Source of the DNA: Phytoseiulus persimilis
Lineage: Eukaryota > Arthropoda > Arachnida > Mesostigmata > Phytoseiidae
Direction: 5' to 3'
Length of the DNA stretch: 64,000 nucleotides
Assembly: GCA_037576195.1 (NCBI GenBank)
Contig: CM075101.1
Location: 40,610,001-40,674,000 of the forward strand
In this document: piece after piece, positions 1 through 11,800 of the stretch
Position numbering within the stretch: the first letter of the stretch is position 1
Layout of the letters: the number at the start of each line of letters is the position of its first letter
Notes under the pieces: generated by a model
The model's database searches: none
What the model saw: only the letters and a program-made list of their open reading frames with translations
What the model was told of the DNA's origin: nothing
Position numbers and translations under genes: made by a program

Positions 1-634
1 ACAAAGGTCGTTGCAGAAAGCCCGGTGCTGACAGGAATCAAGTGGGAATTTACATGACAATCGAGCTATCCCGAAACAAAAGCAAGAGAAACAGCGTGTC
101 ATCATCCCCGTCACCGACAGCGGCACTCAAAAAGTCAGCTGAACAGTCTGTCAACATCCGATAACTTTTCCGCTCAGTTCAGTTTCCCCGGACGCGGTCG
201 ACCCAGGCGCTCAGAGAACATCCATGTTTTGTCTGTCTGGGGTCTGTCTCCATCTCTTCCGCAGTTCCTTTCGCGAGATTTTTGTTCCTATCGCAGGTGG
301 AGTATCTTGAAAGAAACGGAGCATCACTTCCTGAGTATTCTCGACCGGGCTTCACAGCTGTCGGAGCTCGCGTGAACAGGAATCTGTTTCCTCCATTAGC
401 TCTAATGACTGTTTCGGTAAAAACAGAGAAGTAGACAGAGGTAGCCCGTTGGGATTCTCCCAACTCTATCGGATAGAGCGTCGACACCTGCTCGGCTGAC
501 GTGAACCGCTTTCGCATCCTCGGCCTCCTGAGTCGAGCTCTGCATCTGCAGGAAGAGGCATTTCTCGAGCGAACGAAACGGGAAACGCAATGATTTCAGC
601 GGCCTGTGGGAATCATCGGGGAGAGAACAGATCA

Positions 635-638
<4 letters not shown>
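1..638. other. No gene recognised at left edge
   Basis: The first frame on the plus strand is open for 18 codons from base 1 and then stops, so an exon running in from the left is possible but too short to assess. Both strands hold only short, arginine- and serine-rich frames with no family motif. I see no promoter, RNA gene or repeat here before the CT tract. Confidence 0.4.

Positions 639-670
<32 letters not shown>
639..670. repeat. (CT)16 microsatellite
   Basis: Sixteen uninterrupted CT dinucleotides (GA on the minus strand). Reading frames that cross it gain runs of alternating Ser-Leu on the plus strand or Arg-Glu on the minus strand. The frames overlapping it are therefore repeat artefacts rather than genes. 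A purine/pyrimidine tract of this kind is also a known GAGA-factor type binding sequence in arthropods, but nothing beside it suggests a promoter. Confidence 0.95.
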
Positions 671-673
<3 letters not shown>

Positions 674-2165
674 GCTCATTTTTCATTTGACTCGGTACTG
701 GATACCGTATTCGAGCTCGTGGCGAGCCGATCGCTCTGCGGAGGAAACTTGCTGCCGGATCCTCTTCCTTCGTCCCCTATCCGAGCCAAGTTTCGAGATG
801 ATTAGCTTCACTGGCTACGCGGAGGACGGCTTCTATATAGATTCGATTCTCTGAGGCGCTGTCCATTCATTCCCTCACCGGGAAGCCGCTGATGCGGTCC
901 GGGCTCTGACCGACGTCAACAGTGCTGGAAGATCGATTTCTCCAAGATCAGCACCGTGAACTGAACCCTTGGGAACTCTCAGAGTCTTTGTGCAACGGCA
1001 GTCGATGCCCTCCTCCACTTTTCTGGGGGTGGTTAATTTGTGTGGAGCAGTACGCTGGGACGTAAACTATTCTCCGTTCGGACTCGATTGTCCTCAAGGT
1101 GACACTGAGCGTTTCTCAACGTGAGCAGGGATTCATCGCTCGGGACGGCTGAATGGGAACGAAACCTCGATCAGCTGGGGTCTCTGAGGAGAGTTTCCAT
1201 TTCCCAACGAACTTTACGCGAGCACTGCTGCGGACACAGCGGCAGTGAAGACCGCGGCCTGCGGCATCCTACCCTGGCTTGCTTCGTTCTCGCACTGTCG
1301 CTCGAGACAGGTGGTAAGGTTGCACTCATGAGTCCTTCGAGTCTGGTCAGGCACGCAATAGAGAGAATGTTGAGGCTTTGGACTCAGAAATCGGATCCGC
1401 GTCGACTAGTGAAACGTCTCTCTCTCCTCGACTCAGGATGAACGGCTGCGCTCGTAACTCCCCGATATTTGTAGAGGCTCGACAGCGGTTGCATCGGGAC
1501 CCGAAATCAGAAGCTGCTCAAGGTTATCGCCGAGAGAACCTGAAAGTTGATCTTGTTAACTATAGCCGAGATGGATTGAGGGTTTTGTTATCCACTCTTC
1601 CATGAATGTTCCGGACATAGACGAGAGACTGTTTTAAATCGTTGTCGCTACAGCGTCTGGTCTTGCACTTCTCAAGTGATAGAACACAATGTTCGGTCGA
1701 GTATGGCACTTCCGAATTCCGCGTCGGACTTGAGTGGAACAGAAATTCATAGCATGGGTCTGCTCGATGGCCGCTCTCTCCGTCCGTATGCATTTCGAGT
1801 CTCCATTTATGTGACTTCGAAGCAGAGCAGTCAGATTCAAAACGCAATTTTCTGCGACATTGGCTCCATGATCACTCCCCGGAATCCCCCAGCAGAGAGT
1901 CATCAGATGTAGAGTCTGAAACCTGTCCTCGACTCAGCTCCTCTCGATGTTTCTCACTCTGTTTTTTCCGCGCGAGGTATGAGCCAAAGAAAAGTAACGA
2001 ATGAGTCCGGAGAAGGTTTGAGGGATTTTCCGGATCATTTCCCCGCAAGCTCCTTCGTGCACGGCGACGAGACTTCATTCAGCGGAAACAACTGATCTAT
2101 TCGAACTCACGGGAGAGCAGGGGCGTCCCCAGCTTCTTTTCGTGGAGGGACAAAGGACATGATGT
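671..2165. other. Unassigned stretch
   Basis: Only short open frames occur on either strand (at most about 106 codons). None has a recognisable motif and none extends into a convincing splice pattern. No repeat structure is apparent by eye. Confidence 0.35.
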
Positions 2166-2373
2166 TGATGATGGTCATCATCAGAGCTTGGAAGTTGAGT
2201 CATTATTCATCAATCCACGGGTGGATGAATGGATAGATTGATGAATTATGCATTACTGCGATGAGAACTCATAAACTCAGCCGTCAGAGACTCATGTATC
2301 CATCTCCCCACATGAATACATGGGAGGCACAGAAAGATGAATGCCTGAACTTCCAAGCTCTGACCATCATCAC
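2166..2373. repeat. Imperfect inverted repeat (foldback), 208 bp
   Basis: The left arm at 2166-2204 and the right arm at 2340-2373 are reverse complements over most of their length. Both carry the core GAGCTTGGAAGTT next to a TGATGATGGTCA block; the left arm has an extra TCATCA. The loop of about 135 bases contains GGAT/GATG-type simple sequence (around 2215-2245). Such a structure suits an old foldback or MITE remnant, or a simple-sequence-driven inversion. No target duplication could be fixed at its ends. The 75-codon frame at 2261-2488 lies across it and is probably not a gene. Confidence 0.55.
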
Positions 2374-5300
2374 GCCGAGGACGAACCTGACATGCAAAAC
2401 TATCAAAACGACAGAGGAGGAGGCAAGAATGCGCGGATTCAGTTCATGCTCGCGTACACAGGGTATGTGGGATGAGATCGAGCTGTGACGAGTTGGCAGC
2501 AAGTATTTCTGCGACCTCCTCAACGGCAACAGGAATTTCTCAGTAAATCTTCATTGCGGTGACACAGTCGAGCTTCTCATCTTCCACGATGATCCTGCTC
2601 GAACTCATTTTACCAGCTACCCTCCCTCAATAGATGTATGTGGTGATATCGCCGAGCGCTGACGATTTTATCGCGACCGAGGGAATCGCATGCCCGCCTG
2701 GGTACGCAACTGCAGGGGAGTGAGGAGCAGATCCGAATTCCGTTTCCCGAGATGGACGTCAACCACATTGTTTTAGACGAGCAACCACCGAGAGCAAGTG
2801 AGATAAGCAGAGCCAGTACAGGGCGACGAAGAAAAATGACGAATCGTGATTCTATTCCCAGAGCTCAAAAGCCCGCTCGTCCGAGGGCGCCTCTTGCATA
2901 ATGCTGACAGAACTAACTTCCGCTTGTTTCAAGTAAACTCGCAGCAACGACGAGTGCATGATCAGACTCAAGGAGTTTTATTTATGCAGTAACGCAGGGC
3001 GAGATGCCCCGCGAAGTCGACAGCGGTGCCATAAACGAACGAGACGACAGAACTACTCCTTTGGGTGCGACCATAACTATGCAACAACGATTGCGGAGGC
3101 GTTTCGCAGCCGTCACAATCTGAGGACACAGCCCAACCTAACTTTTTAATGTTTTCCTGGACCTCGGAGCTCCGGTAACGGAAAGCAGATGGTTCTCATC
3201 ATGCTCAGAGCGCAGTCTCCAACCCTGGGTCGAGAACGGAGCGAGACTCCAACTTCCGTTGTTGAAAAGTTCCGGCCAAAACAATGATTGTGATTTGGTC
3301 GAGGGCTCGGATCCTCACTCTGTCGAATCGGAGTTTTCGCTCGAGCGCGGAAGATTTCAACTGACGCGGGGGCTTATTTTCGAGGCTGCAGGGATCGAAT
3401 CCTGCGCTTCAGCAAAACAAATGGTCGGCAGCCTCCCGATAAGTGCCGACTGTCCGCTCGCCAGCTTATGTAGATCGGCCGGTGCAAACGACCAGGTACA
3501 CGGAGACCAGGCCAGGAACACCCCTGCCGACAGGCCTGCCTCCTGGGCTCGAGCTGGAAATATCCACGAGCGACGCATGTAGGCTGCAGAGCTTTTCGCG
3601 GATAATGACGCAACCCACTGCGCAGGGTTCGCTCCCTATGATTGCGTGGTGACACCCAGATACGGAAGCGTAAGAATCTCGCGCCGTTTCGCCGTCCGCA
3701 TCTGTTGAGAGCTAACTCGCCAGCTATCGGTTCACAAATCCGAGAGGCTGTTCCTCCCATGGCTGCGCCGGGAAGCCCCATCCGAGCGAATACAACTGTC
3801 TCGATGAACCATTCCCCGAAATTATACCGTAAAACATACCCTAGCTCTTGAGAGCAGGGATTCGCATACATCGGATTTTGCTCTCTGATCTCCATCGGCT
3901 CGGAGTCCGCATCTTGAGAAGCTGTAGAGCATGCTCTAACGAATGATAGTCCTTGTACCTGTCCCTAATCCTCTGACTTGGTGTGAGCCTTTGTGGGCTC
4001 AACAGGAGGAAACCACGCCTTTCCGCGGCACTCAGTCGGCCTCCGGGACTCCTCGAGAGGATACGTCGCAACGAGCTGTGAGCCTGAGCCCCCCGGAAGG
4101 ATACTGACCTGGAACATCCGAACGATAGCCTCTCGGTTCGATCAGAGGCATTTTTCTCTTCGCAGTCGGTATCATGCTCCCACGTTCGGTTGCACCGAGG
4201 TGCTTTGGATTGTACGCGAAAAGTCGCGCACGCGCGTTCAGACATGAAAACACGCTATAAATATGCGAGCGCGTCCATATGAGTATGCATCCGAGCGCTG
4301 CGAGAGGAGCTTCTTTGGGAGTTGACGTACAGCAAAGCAATCTTCGACAGGCCATTGAGTCGTGCATGCTTTTTCGGGATCTCGTCCGCTGTCGGTGGAG
4401 TGCGTTGCCTCATTGAATCCATCATTCCTGACTTGACAAGTCTCTGTGTTCTCTTTTTGAGAGCCATCAGAATACGATCCCAAACGGGAACCTCCCCCCC
4501 CCCTTCCGACGTCATACGCATAGACGAGAACGCCGACTGTGCTGGCATTTCGACAATCGCGGAAGGGCGAGATCAAACGAGCTCTACGGAACTTTTCAGC
4601 TCAAAGTTCACGATTCCAGAGTGATTCGACTTGTTCGTCGACAAAAGATGTCGGCTCCATCCTCGTGGCGGCGTTCCGACCCCGCTTCTTGCTCCTTCGA
4701 GAATCTGAGCAGCTGTCAGCATGAATCGTCGCAGAGTCTTCGGATCTCTGCGCTGTTCGCAGTCGTTAATGATCCTCGTGGACGATCTCGTCGGTGTGCT
4801 CACACAACGGCGGCGGGGCGCCAACGTTCAAATCGCAAGCTCGAGCTGAGCCTGCCAGGGCTACGACAACCCTCTCCGCGGAGTTCTGCAGTTAGGTCTC
4901 AGACATCGCTCGGATCGAGATGAGCAGGCTGGTCGATGTTCGCATTCTTATCGACGGGTCCTCCGACCAGAGCTTTGAACCGAGCTCGAGTGCTCTGATC
5001 GACAGAGCTGACGTACAACGCAGAGGAGCTCAAGGTGGATGGCACGGCCAATACGGCTTCATGCCGAAAATCGCGTGCCGACTCCCGCGATGTCGTCCTT
5101 CTCCTCGTCTCCAACGAGCAAACAAGGAGAGTCCGGTTCGGCGGGCGGGCGCAGAGCGGACCGAACGGCTCAAGAGAAGCCGGTCAGGCGTCCATACATT
5201 ATTCAGCGAGGCGATGAGAGCCCTCCGATAAGTAATACAATAATTCGGCTATTTCCAAACAAATCGCTGAACGCCCAGGTCCCGTGTGATGTTCCCGTCG

Positions 5301-5789
5301 TGAGCCCCCTCCCCCCCAGGTGACAAAATGCTGCAAGTTATTGCACGCTACTCCCCGGATGTTTTGCCGCAGAAACGCGGCTTGCCTTGCGGTAAACACC
5401 AGTTCTGAGACATGATGGGATGACGCGAGCGGAACAGCAACGAAAACCGGGAGCGGAGACTCTATTAGCTGGAGGTCGAGTCCTTGCGTCGATTGAAGTG
5501 TCTCCGATCCCGGCAAGTTGGTTACCGTCCGATCTCGGAAGCCGATCCCAATCTCTGGAGTGACAAACGTAATCTACCGAAACCGTCGACGGCAATACAC
5601 GGACGGCCAGATCAGGTCGGCTACCTTCGGAGCTCTGGCCCAAAAATAAAAAGATTGTCCCGCGTTCGAGGTCGATCGGAGGGAAAACCTTCCCGGCCTC
5701 ATCCCGCTCAGTTGCGAGAGCCTTTCACTGGAGTGAGGGACTTGAAAAAATCTCTGAAGGAGTGCGGAACCGAAGCCGCAATCTGCCGT
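2374..5789. other. Unassigned stretch with a C10 run
   Basis: A run of ten C lies at 4494-4503. A CpG-rich patch at 4200-4290 contains TATAAATA at 4256-4263, which could be a core promoter on the plus strand, but no recognisable coding region follows it. Opposite it, an ATG-led minus frame of 97 codons (4548 to 4255) has a plausible amphipathic, lysine-rich middle but no family match. The 173-codon minus frame at 3374-3895 is arginine/cysteine-rich and looks like chance. None is called as a gene. Confidence 0.3.
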
Positions 5790-5812
5790 CCCCCCCCCCC
5801 CCCCCCCCCCCC
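5790..5812. repeat. C23 homopolymer followed by short CAA repeat
   Basis: Twenty-three consecutive C on the plus strand (poly-G on the minus), followed by three or four CAA units. It explains the polyproline and polyglycine runs in overlapping frames (5484-5933 plus, 5708-5983 minus), which should not be annotated as proline- or glycine-rich proteins. Its exact length is likely unreliable in any assembly. Confidence 0.95.
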
Positions 5813-8800
5813 AACAACAACACCCATGGGGCCGTGCGAATACGCATGTGGCGTGCAGACCTCAGTCTCGCCCCGCTCGACTGTGCGGTCGATGGGCCCG
5901 GGAGACACGCATTTCGTTCCTCGATCCGAGTAAAGGCCCAAGTCTACAAATAAGCTCTCGGTTGTAATGTCCATCCAACACACGCGAGGCCTTCACGTGG
6001 GCAGCCTTGATTTCACGACACATGGTTCCGGGAAGGCTGCGTGTTTTCTCTCGTTTAGAATGTTCGCCGAACGGATCACACTCGAACGTTCCACCGGCAG
6101 GACCGAGGGGCTTTGGTCAAGCAAACTTGATTTCGCGTGACAACTCTGATCGCTTTGACAAATGCGATCTCGGGAGTCACTCCGGTTCTCTCACAGGAAA
6201 ACCGAGCGATAAGTGACAGGACAGGGTGGATCCGTGGCGAACTGGTCAAGGATTGCTCTGGTAGCGAGGTACGGAGAGTGGTCCCCGACACACATTGATT
6301 TCGCGGCAGCCACAGAAGTTTAGTGGACGTAACACCGAAATCCTCGTGGAAGCTTGGGTGTGGATGTAGAGCGGTCGAGTTTGCAAAAATGCTTGCACTC
6401 AATCTGGGTGCGCTGTTTTTGCACCTGAGCTTGACGATGACGTTTTTGCACGTTCGAAAGTCCGGATGACATTTTTAGCGAGCAGTCACTAGCCTGACGA
6501 CGACCAAGCCCTAAAACCGCACCGAGCACCCACTCCTCTCGCGCAACATCGCGTGGAACACCTGGGTGGCGTTTGCGACGATTGATTGCGTTTCCTCTGT
6601 TCCGTGAATCTCCCACACACTCTCTCCTGGCCCAGGAGTGGCTCCAGCGCGACGGAATGTCGGTTGCGCGCAGGGCGGGAGGTTCTCAGGGGGCATTCCT
6701 CTTCGTTGCTTTCTTCTCGAGCTATCGTACGGATGGCGCGCGCACACCAACTGGAAGGGTTTAACGAGTCTCTCGTAGGATCGAGCGGAGGCGGCTGAAA
6801 TTCCCGATATGACGGAGGCGAAGGCATGGTACGGCCCCACGACATCGGAACTTGTTCAGGACGATGACAGATCCCTGAAAAGACTCCCAGTAATTAAGGG
6901 AGACCTCCTGTGGAGGAACTGATCGAGTGGTGGTTGTCTCGTAAACGATGAATACCACCGGGAAGAATGAGGAAGACTCCAGCAGCACCAACAAAGCTGG
7001 CGGACCCGCTGCGTATGTGTACATCGTCTAAATAAATCCACAAAGACTCTGATGTAAGCATGCGAGCTTCGAGGAGCATCACGAGTGCTCGTCTGCTTTC
7101 GCGATACAGATCGTCGTCTATAAAAGTTTTCGTGTTCAGAACTCTTGTTTGCGGCTAGGGGTTACACGCTTATGAATTCGAATGAGTGATTGAAGGGTCC
7201 TTCTGAAACGTCTTCTCCCTTACCCCCTCCCTTCTTCGGCCATTCTGCCGTGCGTTAGACTTTCATGGCTTCGCCATGCTTCATCGACCGCTGCGTATTG
7301 ATACAGTGTGAACTCGCTGATGCCACTTCGGGTATGAAGCCCTTGCCGTTCCATAAAAGCTTTTAGTGACTGCAAGCCGATGCATCCTGTGACTCTGGAT
7401 ACTTTGAACGAAAAATGAGAGGAGCTCTCACTTTTCAAGTGCGCAGTTAGGCAATATATTGTAGCTCCGTGATTCACTGATAGACGCCCGTTCTGAAACA
7501 AACACGAAAGCGGATTCTGTTGTACTCAACTCACGGAACATCTGAGGACGGAAATCTTCTTCCATTTGTCGTGACAAGGACTCTGAGTCACGGAGTCTGT
7601 AGGTGTTCCTTCACGATTTGCCTCGACTGGGCTTGATTTCATCGAGAATTTGTCGGTCTCCTGGAGCATGTGTTGTTGAGACTTCCGGCAGAAGCAATGT
7701 TCCCCAAGGTTGGGGAGCTCGTGATATCTGCACACCATCCGCCTGACGACTGCCTTTGTGACAATGTCCCAGAACCTTTCCGTCGCGAAATATAGAATTC
7801 CGATCGACTCGTCGAAACCGAATGAGTTGAATCTCCTTGGCTTCCTTCCTGAATGCAATCTGTACAATGTTCTCCGCAAATTTTCCACTCTTTGCCCCGT
7901 TCAGACGTACCAGTCGATCCACTTCGACGATTCATTCAAATAAGCTGAGCCGAAGGTCATCGACTCGATTTTGAGTGTTCTTCGCGTGGCCCGCATTTGA
8001 CTCGGGCTTCACGAGGAGTCACCTGTCGAAATGTGATCATTAATTCCATAATTCCTCATCTTGAACTGTTCATCTGGTCTCGTTCACAGACCTCACAGCT
8101 CAACGGGCGGAATACTGCGGCATCGCGAGGCCGGCTGAACGGTGTTCATTCCTCTACAATACAGACAACGGCCGAAGGAAAGTTTATCCAGTCCCTCAGG
8201 AAAGCGGCGGGATCATGAAGACGCATCGTGCAGAGGGAGCACTGCGGCCGGACATACTTCCACGTTTATGATGTCGAGACTCACTTCCATCTCAGTCTCG
8301 AATGCTTCTCCGTGGCGACATGTCCCCAACACCTCGCAAAATCGACTCCGAGATCCGTAGTTCCGCGTGGCTATGACGCTCCTCGGAATCACATCCAGTG
8401 AACAGAGCGGTGGAATTCTCCATCCATTCAGAAAACTCACAGAGCGAGGAACTCTCGGTCGACGTCCTCGAATCATCATAGGCATGAATGGGGTAACTCT
8501 CCGAGCAAATCTTCGGAGCCTTGTGGATGGAGTTCCACCCGCGTCCAATAGAGCCTGTCGTCGCAGCATTCGTGTTTAGTTCCCATGTTTCGAGATGAAG
8601 CGATAATCATGATGAATTATTGAACCGCTAATAATTGCCAACTCGTTGAGCCTCGTAAGCCACTCCGTACAAAGCTTGCGTGGTGTTTTCGATCTATGCG
8701 GGCAATACCAGCCTCGAATCAAATTATGTGATCTCACACGAGAACAGGTTGCGGGCCGGATTTCCGGCTCGATGCTAGACGATCTGGAACCCAAATGATT

Positions 8801-11800
8801 CCCAGAATGCTGGAATCCTGGGGATGTTATCCGTCGAACTTCAAGCATGAAAATCAAGCCGGGCTCATCAAATAATATCCATCCGATCTCACTGTCTCTC
8901 GGATCGGCTTTCTTGTACGAGAAGCCGATTGGGCTCCTCTTCTACTGGAGAGGTCGTGACGGCTCCAGTTCCTTGGATTTTGCGATTCACTACCAGGATG
9001 TGGACGAGCGTCGCGCCGAATCGCCCATCCGCCCTCGAAACGCAGGCACGAAGAAAAGCTCAGGCGTCTCGACTCCGATTCGTCCCTGTCTGTGATACTT
9101 TATGACGCGACACTTTGTGTAAGTTCCGCTTTAAACTCGGTTGGGGTTTCCTTCACGTGACCTCTCTTCTGTGAGAGAAACTGTTTAAACAGGAGTTCGA
9201 CGGACCAGGGAACTAAGGCTATGCTTCAGAGAGGGCAATGGAAATCCAGAAGTTCAGATGGAGGACCAATCAAAGCGGGTGGGCAGAGGCTACAGAATGC
9301 TTGGAGGGTTTGCGGAGGGAAAGCGGCAGTTGAGAAAACATGAGAGGGGCAGGAGCTCAGGGAGACGGGAAGAAGTCCGGATATGAATTTGAATAATCGC
9401 GTTCAGGGCACGATCGACTGCTGGCGACCAAGAGAGCTGGAGAGGGCCGAGTCGAGCGAAGAAGCGGGAATAGTGACCGCGCGAGGAATAATGAAGTAAC
9501 AGAGAAGCGGACACAGCGGTCAGTTGGAAACGGTTTGGTTCGTAATGCGGATGACTTCACACTCCGCGTTTATCTTTCCTCCCTCCGATTCCGGCTCATT
9601 GCTCAATCTGGCGCACCAAAATGAAACATTCGCCTGCCTCTCAGGAGCAGATGTGGAATAACCGACATCTGGCCAACGGAATGAGACGGCTTGACTGCCA
9701 GAAGGTGTCGTTTCCGGCCGAACTTTTCCTCCTATTGGGTAATTATCACGACTTGAGGGGTACAGCTATGTTTCTCGTTTCGCTTTCGATATCCTTAGCT
9801 TTCCCGAGCTCGCCTCGGAGAAGTGGCGGACGGACTTGGTTCATAGGATTGGTAGCCGATATCAACTGTAGGGCTGAATCGATCCGTTCCGTTTTTGTCG
9901 CTTGCTCGCACGACGGAGGCTTTCTCTTCACGGTGGCTGAGCAATTTCCTCCTTCTCGTCCCATGTTCGCCCATTCTCCGACCGTGTCCGATTTGAATTG
10001 ACGTCATCACGATTCCCGTGCCCGGAGGATTATATTCCATGGAAAGCTCAACTCAGGGTGACGACATCGGAGAGAATTACCTCTGAAAGGATGCGTGCGA
10101 GAACGATGAGGGATTTGCGTGAGTGACTTCTCGGGACTTTCGGTTCCCTTGAGACCTCCATCCGACAGCCCAGCAATCGCAAACATCGGCAACATTTCGC
10201 CTCCTTGATATTTCCCCCTGGAAGGCCCGCAAGAATCCGATCGGATCTGGTGCTCTGAAAACCGAGCCTCCTTGCTCCGGTGTGCTTTTCTGCCACGTGA
10301 ATTCGAAACCAGTGGTCGCGCATGCTCCCGCAGGCATTATGCACGGCGGTGCTCCCGAAACAGGGCGAACGGTAAATCGCACCGTCTCAGCTTTACAACA
10401 AGACAAGCAGTAGGAGCGGAGTCGACTTGGACAATGACCATATCGGACTCGGCACGCGCTGGCGCCATGTGTCGAGAGCCGGAACTCGGCGTGCTGCACT
10501 CGAGCGGCAGTCTTGCGTCTCTCCTTCCGCTCCTGCACCGCTCCGTTATCCCCGTGTTTTCACTTCAGCGTTCTCAGACGGCAGCCAGCGCTCCGACGTT
10601 ACATGGACACCGATGAGAACTACGCGCAACCTGCGACTAGGAACCCATGCCTATCGAGGGTCACGCATTCACACCGGGACGCCGCATTCCGTCATCGTCT
10701 CATGACCGACCCGTGACGCGCGGAGACATCCGGATACGAGCCGGCTAAGCTCGAGCCCCTGAACATTCTTCCCAGAACGTCCGGAGTTGGCGAAGTCCGT
10801 TTTGCTCCCACGCGCCAGTGATCCGGAACCTAGTCCCTGACGGTGGGGCCAGACGGCAAGGTTTCAGCCGTGAGCTTCCCGCTCCGAAACTTCCACGAGC
10901 GCCGAATCGACTGTCCGAGGACAAGGGGAGTTCTTCGAGAGGATTTCCAGCTCACGCCGTCGCCCAATAAATCCAGTCGGCAGTGAAGCGTGTGGCTCTT
11001 GGAGGGAAACAGCTCGTAGAACTGTTTAAACTCGACACTCGGCGTTGGGTGAGGGGACCACCGTCAGCACTTCAAGAGCGGGAATAACGGTTGTCAGACT
11101 CGGAAGCTGTTGAAAAGTCATCTCGACATGCGAGGAGAAGCTGTTTCTGCGGAGCCAAGGCGGAGCTTGGTCGACATTGAGAACGGGGAGAAAACCGTCG
11201 CGAGCAGCTCGGAGAATATCGGAACTCATTGCGCCTAAAGTCCTGACGGCTCCATCGATTCGTCAGCTCTCAAAGTTGGTGAAGCGCGCCAAACGTAACA
11301 CGCGAAAGGAGCTGTTGCACGAAAAAAAAAAACTCGAACCCTGGCTCCAATCTGTCAAAGTCCAACGCTGGGACGAAGCGAACGACCCCGACGCCAGTCG
11401 ACAACACAGAGTCACACAAGACCAAGGTTTCCCTGGGCGATGACATCGCTTCGGGTGATCCTTCCAAAAGCCTGGAGCACGTTTAAAACGAAAGTTTCGC
11501 CGGACTCTAGCCGATTGCGTCGCGGTCGTCGCAGCGGGGAGAGCAAATGAGGGTGGCGATCGGATCGGAGCAGGGCGCGAATCGTGAGCTTGTGTGCTGT
11601 GAATAAAGTGCATGCTCTATTGAAGGAATTTTTATGGTCGCCAAAGCTAGCGAGCTCGAAAGCGCTCGTGAATCTAAATGACGAAGACCTCGAGAAACCG
11701 TCGCGCGAGCTGGCTTCCTGGCCAACAAAATGATCAGGTCTCCAACAGACTTCAATCGACGTGGCCAGTGTAGTGGAACCCTCAACATGCCCAAAAGGCA

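Noticed and set aside
3380..3415. tRNA-like B box (GATCGAATC) with flanking GCAGG/CCTGC
   Set aside because: The stem pairs only with an eight-base loop, and there is no A box, anticodon arm or acceptor stem at the right distance upstream.
4110..4210. Plus frame with a TWNIRT segment and a following CTEV, faintly like the start of a LINE endonuclease
   Set aside because: Only a few residues fit. No catalytic His/Asp motifs and no reverse transcriptase follow.
4256..4263. TATAAATA in a CpG-rich patch
   Set aside because: As a core promoter it would need a transcript or coding region downstream, and none is recognisable. A single TATA match is expected by chance.
5484..5983. Proline-rich plus frame and glycine-rich minus frame
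   Set aside because: Both low-complexity runs come from the C23 homopolymer.
6218..6231. ACAGGGTGG resembling the same terminus
   Set aside because: No TA immediately before CAGGGTG, no similarity after it, and no right end.
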